A stretch of 64,000 bases of DNA. It comes from Mesodorylaimus sp. YZB2_4 (taxonomy: Eukaryota; Nematoda; Enoplea; Dorylaimida; Dorylaimidae). The stretch lies in NCBI GenBank assembly GCA_030248295.1, contig JASANH010000156.1:62001-126000 (forward strand). The letters run 5' to 3'. Shown here piece after piece: positions 58,839-64,000 of the stretch (positions within the stretch are counted from its first letter, which is position 1; every line of letters begins with the position of its first letter). Made by a program: the position numbers and the translations under genes. The notes below the pieces were generated by a model that saw only the letters and a list, made by a program, of their open reading frames with translations, had not been told where the DNA came from and did not search any database.

Positions 58839-59466
58839 AGTTTTCACGTTGCATCTTTTGGGCACTGCACCGCAATTTGTACATTCTCGTGTTATGGCAA
58901 CACATGGAACAAATCTGTGACAGGGAGAGCCTTCGCAGCAGGCTGCTTATGACTACATTTGCGGCTGAAACATCCCGGAGTGGTTGATGTCTCCTAGGGA
59001 AGGGATAATAATCCTCTCCCCACTCAGGGCTGGACAGGATACCTGGAGCAAGATGGAGGTCGAGCGAATGGGTTGGCCAGCAAGGAAAGATAGATATGCT
59101 CGAGTTTCTGGCGTGCACCTAACTGCGCACTAGGCAATTTAAGACTAGGACTCGCTGAAAGCATGGACGCTGATAAATTCAGCGGGCATGGAGGAACACA
59201 GCTATTGCTGAAGCCATATTCATGAACGCTCGCTGTAATTAGTACTACGAAGTGGCCTGATCGTGAGGGGTACATACTGTATAAGTGCGATGGTTGCAAG
59301 AAATACAGAGAACCCAGTAAAACGAGAAAAACCCAGGGAGCTAACCAAAGTTTCTTGTGAGGTGACTCGAGCAAGGCCTAAAATCTCACTGCAGCTCATC
59401 AAAATCATGGCAATAAAAAAAACACTAAAACTTTAAGTGACGAGCTTGAAGAGCTTGCAAACTGTG
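58839..59466. other. Intergenic with a repeat copy
   Basis: There is no supported gene. GCGGCTGAAACATC at about 58961 marks another member of the dispersed family, with GGAGTGGTTGATGTCTCC next to it as in the 9.6-kb copy. Confidence 0.45.
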
Positions 59467-59640
59467 TGGCCTCGTGGCCTGGTGGGTTAGGCGTGTGCCT
59501 CTCACGCCAGGTGCGCAGTTACGGGCGAGTGTTCGACTCGCGGGCCGGTAAATCATTTCGTGTAAAATGTGTCCCTTCACCCTCGAGTGCGCATAAGCGT
59601 TTGGTGATGTGGTAAAACATGAACATGAACATGAACATGG
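59467..59640 (+). mobile_element. tRNA-derived SINE, second copy
   Basis: A box TGGCCTGGTGGG and B box TGTTCGACTCG are both intact. The body is shared with the amylase-intron copy (TGTCCCTTC, CCTCGAGTGC, ATAAGCGTTTGGT, GATGTGGTAAAACATG). The 3' end is a clean (AACATG)n tail of at least three units. Confidence 0.85.
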
Positions 59641-59876
59641 TCTTGGCCGCTGATGGCAAGACTGGGAATGGTAAGTCGAAGATACTGAAGCCGTCTCATT
59701 CTGAAGGAAAATCAATGTTCATTTTTACCTGAACATTAGAAATGCCAGGATATGTTGGCATTCTATGCAGTAACAGTATTAAAGTAAAGCGCAGTAGGAA
59801 AGCCCTATGATAACAAACGGATGGATCAAGACTCGGTAAATGATCAGACAAAGAGACTTCGCCCCACTCGGCGTTT

Positions 59877-60115
59877 TTAATTGACTGTACATATGAGGGG
59901 ATTCATCTCATCATTTTCCTCATCATCCTTGCCTTCGAATTCCGTCATGTTCCAGTCCTTCTCTAAATTGCGCACAACATCACAGGCCACTGTGTCCAGC
60001 AAAAGATTCTTCAGTGAACGTCGCGCTAAAGACTGCAAAATTTGGAAACAAATCGATGGTATGTTTTGTGCACCTTTTCGTTTGGTCTCCACTGATGCCA
60101 GCTTCAGCGCACGGG
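59877..60115 (-). CDS. Candidate terminal exon of an unidentified gene
   Basis: A minus-strand frame ending at 59877 reads SLARRSLKNLLLDTVACDVV and later an acidic run (EGKDDEENDEMN) before the stop. It is preceded by a strong acceptor, TTTGTTTCCAAATTTTGCAG, at about 60040. The plus-strand reading is Ser-rich, as expected for the shadow of an acidic protein. I could not place the preceding exon, so this may also be a gene fragment. Confidence 0.33.
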
Positions 60116-60821
60116 GTGAGTTAAGAGTTGCACATTATAGATACTGATGTGCGAGGGGAACGTGCGGGACTGGGGTAGTGAAAGTTGGCATTCTGACACA
60201 AATCAGGATAAGAGAGAAGAGGACTGCAACCCCTCATGTTCATGAACAATAAATTGGCACAAGCACTCAATTTAATCTGAGCATAGAATCGCCTCATTTC
60301 TGAGAATGGTGCAAGGGAGGGGAACCAATATCCAATAAAGCACACCACAAGCTATTTAGGGGCTCCTGACACAGGTTAGGTCGACCCGGTAGCCTTAGCT
60401 CATTCCAATCATGTAGAAGACCATGCAGTAGTTGCAAGGTGCAATGTGGACACCGCTTAAGCGAGCACTGAAACGATATCGTTGCATAAATATCTTGTCG
60501 TCATATTTATAATATACAGAATCGAGGTCAAAATATGCTCAGAAGGGGGTCCTTGCTCAATTAGGCACAGGTCTCCATCTATGTCGGACAGTTCCCATCG
60601 ATTCGGTACTAAACTGCGTCATGCTAATAGCCATGAGGCTGTTTACCCTGACGCCAACATAACACAAGCAGGTTTTCAAGCAGCATAAACAAGCAGGACG
60701 GAGCATTCACAAGTTTGAATGCAGTCATTAGGATCAGTCAATACAAGTTAAACATAACTACTGGATTAGCTTATACTAGTGTATAACACCTGAACTTACT
60801 GTTATCCTAAGTTATCATTTT
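60116..60821. other. Intergenic
   Basis: There is no supported gene. This is the 3' flank of the minus-strand copy B. Confidence 0.4.
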
Positions 60822-62006
60822 TTAATCATTTGTTTTATCTCTCGCCTCGTATTTGATCTTGTACATAACCTTCAAACGATAAATCCATGCGTGCTCATTG
60901 CCGAATCGAATCCTATACACGCCCGCTCGATCACATATAATACAGGATCGTTCTGGTCTTCTTGATGCCGGGGCAACGAGGGTTAGATGCGGATACACCA
61001 TGCGCATGGCATCCATATCGAACTCATTCTCATCATCCGTCCAATACACCCCGAACGAGAAATCACCCTCTGTGAAGAAGTACCATTTTAACATTCCACC
61101 AGGGTCATTCACCGGAATGGACACGAACTCGTGTTTCCCTGCACCGATGTACAGGGTGGTCAAAGCGTCCTTGGCAGGCTCGTCAGTGCTCGGTTTCCAG
61201 TACAGGCTCGGGGGCACCTTGACGGGCACGATCACACGGCTTCTGCACATCGGATCGCCATCAGGATCAGTCATAGTGCCACCCCAATGCACTGGCAACT
61301 TATCAGCGTCCACGTACTTCAACAACTCCTTCTTCCAATCCGAGCCCAGTATTTCTATTTTACCTTTTGTACGCTCGGGCAGAAAAGGTTTGACCAGCTT
61401 CCACATAAAGTACAGATATGACGCCGCGTTGACGATGAGCATCTTCTGGAATGTCTCAGTGTAGTGATGGGTCAGGAAGATGCCAAACTCGCGATACGAG
61501 TTCATGATCATGCTCACGCTGTTGTTGTTCATGCCTTCCATGTCCATGACTGCGATCAGACCAGACTGTTTGCCAGTCGCAGTCTCTCGTTTTCTAATCT
61601 CGCTCAAAGCCAGTGTCTCCGCGCGGCATATGGTGGTGAGTAGCACCTCAATCAATGGTATGGTTCTGACTACACCTTCCCCATCAATGCGGCCTGTGCA
61701 GTCAATCATCAGCAGGTTGTTGTCCTTGCCAGTCCAACCCAGCACGCCGAACGGGAAGTGGTCCTTCATCAGCTCATTCCACTTGTATTTATGAATATCG
61801 AACGAACCCAGAACCCTCAAATGCAATTTCAACTTGGGTATAACGACGGCGAGATTGAAATTATGTCCTTGCAGCCAACGAAGAATGTCAAAGTCAGTGT
61901 TGAAGTGGTCATTGAACAGGTGGCCCAGTTGCCGACGGACCTCCTCAATCAGTAATCGGTGATCTCTACTGATCTCATCGCAATGGACTAGTCCACCAGT
62001 TTCCAT
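60822..62006 (-). CDS. CRAL-TRIO-GOLD (SEC14-like) lipid-binding protein B
   Basis: A 394-aa intronless copy in inverted orientation, tail to tail with A and head to head with C. Start METGGLVHCDE at 62006; an in-frame ATG four codons upstream is the alternative. Domain order is as in A: CRAL-TRIO-N, CRAL-TRIO pocket, GOLD. The pocket segment (VVRTIPLIEVLLTTICRAET, NSYREFGIFLTHHYTE) is nearly identical to C and differs from A. The GOLD part is nearly identical to A until the last 20 residues. A TATAAA-like sequence on the minus strand at about 62184-62177 lies about 170 bp upstream. The function is inferred from the family; the ligand is unknown. Confidence 0.9.
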   Translation of the reverse strand: METGGLVHCDEISRDHRLLIEEVRRQLGHLFNDHFNTDFDILRWLQGHNFNLAVVIPKLKLHLRVLGSFDIHKYKWNELMKDHFPFGVLGWTGKDNNLLMIDCTGRIDGEGVVRTIPLIEVLLTTICRAETLALSEIRKRETATGKQSGLIAVMDMEGMNNNSVSMIMNSYREFGIFLTHHYTETFQKMLIVNAASYLYFMWKLVKPFLPERTKGKIEILGSDWKKELLKYVDADKLPVHWGGTMTDPDGDPMCRSRVIVPVKVPPSLYWKPSTDEPAKDALTTLYIGAGKHEFVSIPVNDPGGMLKWYFFTEGDFSFGVYWTDDENEFDMDAMRMVYPHLTLVAPASRRPERSCIICDRAGVYRIRFGNEHAWIYRLKVMYKIKYEARDKTND

Positions 62007-63470
62007 AATCCGCAACACGACTTTTCGATGAGATAGTCGTATTGCTGTTGTCGAGACTCGCTGTCTGTCCTGTGACTGTAGTAATACTAAATATTACCGC
62101 GTAGGTATGTGAATGCAGTAGAGATGACGGTGATGATAAGTCCTCCGATTCCTCAAACCTCGCATCAAAACCTTAGTTTTATAGCGGTGGGCGAAACCAA
62201 GGCCTCTTCATATCCATATATAGAACGTATACGCAGCATCTTGCTGGCCCACATGCATCATCCCACTATGTACCTAGGCACATCCTCTTAGTGGGCCGCG
62301 TTTATTTTCTCGCTGTTTTCATATCTCCCATCGAATTTCGGCATGACAGTCAAACAGCATGATCACCCATACTCCGTCGCGCGAGTTCCTGCCAAACAGG
62401 TTTGATTCGAGACGCAATTAGGCAACTGGCTCCTTTATAATTTTCTGCATTCGTTTTGAATTCGAACTTCTTTAAGATCTCTGATGATTCACATTGGTCA
62501 GGCACGTTATAGAATGGAAAATGAGATGGATGGGTGTGTTTTGCTTTATAATGAGATGCTTGGCTTTCTGTTGAGTTGGGGGAAGACGATGGAAAGTATC
62601 GACTTTATTATTCCTTTCTGCGATGTGCTGGGTGTGCAAATAACTGCGAGCTATGGAGGATGGGAAAAATTTACATGAAAAGAACATGTAACAAGGGCAA
62701 AGTTTGGAATGAAATATGGCGTGCGATCTTTTCTGCCAGCTCGAAAGTGTGGCTAAACAACAGGCTGAACCCATTTACGCCCATTTCACATGTGCACTGT
62801 GGTGGAATGGATGTCGAAATAATGAACGAAGAATATGATAGTCAGATTCAGCACACGCGTTTTATTGGGGTGACCAAAATTTTCAAAATCCATCTCAATT
62901 ATTTAAGAAGTCGAAATTTTCATTTCCCAAGTGTTCCTCCTTTGCAATCAAGAATTTCGACTTTTTTATATAAGTGCTGAGACTCCAGAATTTTGGCTAC
63001 CTTGAGTGCTGAATCCGTATATCATGCTCCCTTTTTCATTGCTCGAACGTTGATTCTACAGTGCACTTTGTCTTCAGTCAATCCTATTCAGACAGAAGCT
63101 ACCACCACGGCGAGGCGATAATGACGTTGGTGTCATGCCAAGAGAGTCCATTGGAGATGTGAATAGCGAGAAAAAACATGGCCCACTAACAGGATGTGCG
63201 TAGAGATAGGCAATGGGAGAATGCATATAGGCCAGCAAAGTGTTGTTAGTGCGTTCTGTGCTGTACATCACAGTGAAAGACCTTTATTCCGCCAACATTG
63301 TGCGCGATTTGAGAAGTTGGGAGAATTTTTACCGCTGTCGTACTTTTTATCGCTGACGCATTCATTTCTTTGTCCAGTTTCCAATGCCGTTACCGGTATT
63401 CAGGGGGGCCGTTACAGTGGGTCTCGACGGTACATATGCGACTAATGGCGAAGAAATCGTGTTGTAAATA
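62007..63470. other. Shared divergent promoter region of copies B and C
   Basis: This 1.46-kb spacer separates the head-to-head genes B and C and likely contains both promoters. I see no supported gene; the 134-codon frame at 62576-62980 has no motif. Confidence 0.5.
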
Positions 63471-64000
63471 ATGGAGACTGGTGGAATAATAAGTTCTGAT
63501 GAGATCACTGGGGATCATCGATTAGTGATTGAGGAGGTCCGTCGGCAACTGGGCCATATGTTCAATGACCACTTCAACACTGACTTTGACATCCTCCGTT
63601 GGCTGCAAGGACATAATTTCAATCTCGCCGTCGTTATTCCCAAGTTGAAATTGCATTTGAGGGTCCTGGGGTCGTTTGATATTCATAAATACAAGTGGAA
63701 TGAGCTGATGAAGGACCATTTCCCGTTCGGCGTGCTGGGTTGGACTGGCAAGGACAACAACCTGCTGATGATTGACTGCACAGGCCGCATTGATGGGGAA
63801 GGTGTAGTCAGAACCATACCATTGATTGAGGTGCTACTCACCACCATATGCCGCGCGGAGACACTGGCTTTGAGCGAGATTAGAAAACGAGAGGCTGCGA
63901 CTGGCAAACAGTCTGGTCTGATCGCAGTCATGGACATGGAAGGCATGAACAACAACAGCGTGAGCATGATCATGAACTCGTATCGCGAATTTGGCATCTT
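63471..64000 (+). CDS. CRAL-TRIO-GOLD (SEC14-like) lipid-binding protein C, partial
   Basis: The first 176 codons of a third copy, running off the window. Start METGGIISSDE at 63471 aligns with B. From about residue 10 the protein is almost identical to B (FNTDFDILRWLQGHNFN, VVRTIPLIEVLLTTICRAET), with KREAATGKQ where B has KRETATGKQ. The rest of the lipid pocket and the GOLD domain lie outside the window. Confidence 0.9.
   Translation, partial: METGGIISSDEITGDHRLVIEEVRRQLGHMFNDHFNTDFDILRWLQGHNFNLAVVIPKLKLHLRVLGSFDIHKYKWNELMKDHFPFGVLGWTGKDNNLLMIDCTGRIDGEGVVRTIPLIEVLLTTICRAETLALSEIRKREAATGKQSGLIAVMDMEGMNNNSVSMIMNSYREFGI

Overview
This window is invertebrate animal DNA. Genes are split by short GT-AG introns (about 50-450 bp), intergenic spaces are long and full of transposon remnants, and there are no bacterial-style operons. 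A PIWI-clade Argonaute, an allatostatin-C-like precursor, GnRH/AKH/vasopressin-type peptide receptors and an animal-type alpha-amylase point to a protostome, probably an ecdysozoan. A tardigrade is my first guess, at low confidence; the sequence alone does not settle it.

Layout. 1.9-5.95 kb: three small secreted-peptide genes, namely an LMLW-amide precursor (minus), an allatostatin-C-like precursor (plus) and an unrecognised secreted peptide (plus) followed by a broken copy of its first exon. 8.0-16.2 kb: an alpha-amylase pseudogene, cut off by an inverted-repeat transposon, then an intact six-exon alpha-amylase with an extra C-terminal domain. 20.2-47.6 kb: four paralogous seven-helix peptide receptors, all on the plus strand. 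Between them lie an FSKLW-repeat neuropeptide gene, an FLKFR-amide precursor, a multipass membrane protein and a two-exon four-helix membrane protein. 49.8-50.7 kb: a three-exon single-pass membrane protein. 52.0-56.2 kb: an 18-exon PIWI gene of 889 codons. 57.1 kb to the end: three intronless CRAL-TRIO-GOLD (SEC14-like) genes, the last cut by the window edge.

Most small peptide genes here are visible only after joining exons. In each spliced model the donor and acceptor phases match.

The main theme is peptide signalling: up to five secreted peptide precursors and four related receptors lie within about 46 kb. Whether any of these peptides act on these receptors is not shown by the sequence. 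The repeats include tRNA-derived SINEs, a hAT-like MITE with an 8-bp target duplication, TA-flanked and nested MITEs, a fold-back element, and several perfect hairpins with short loops.
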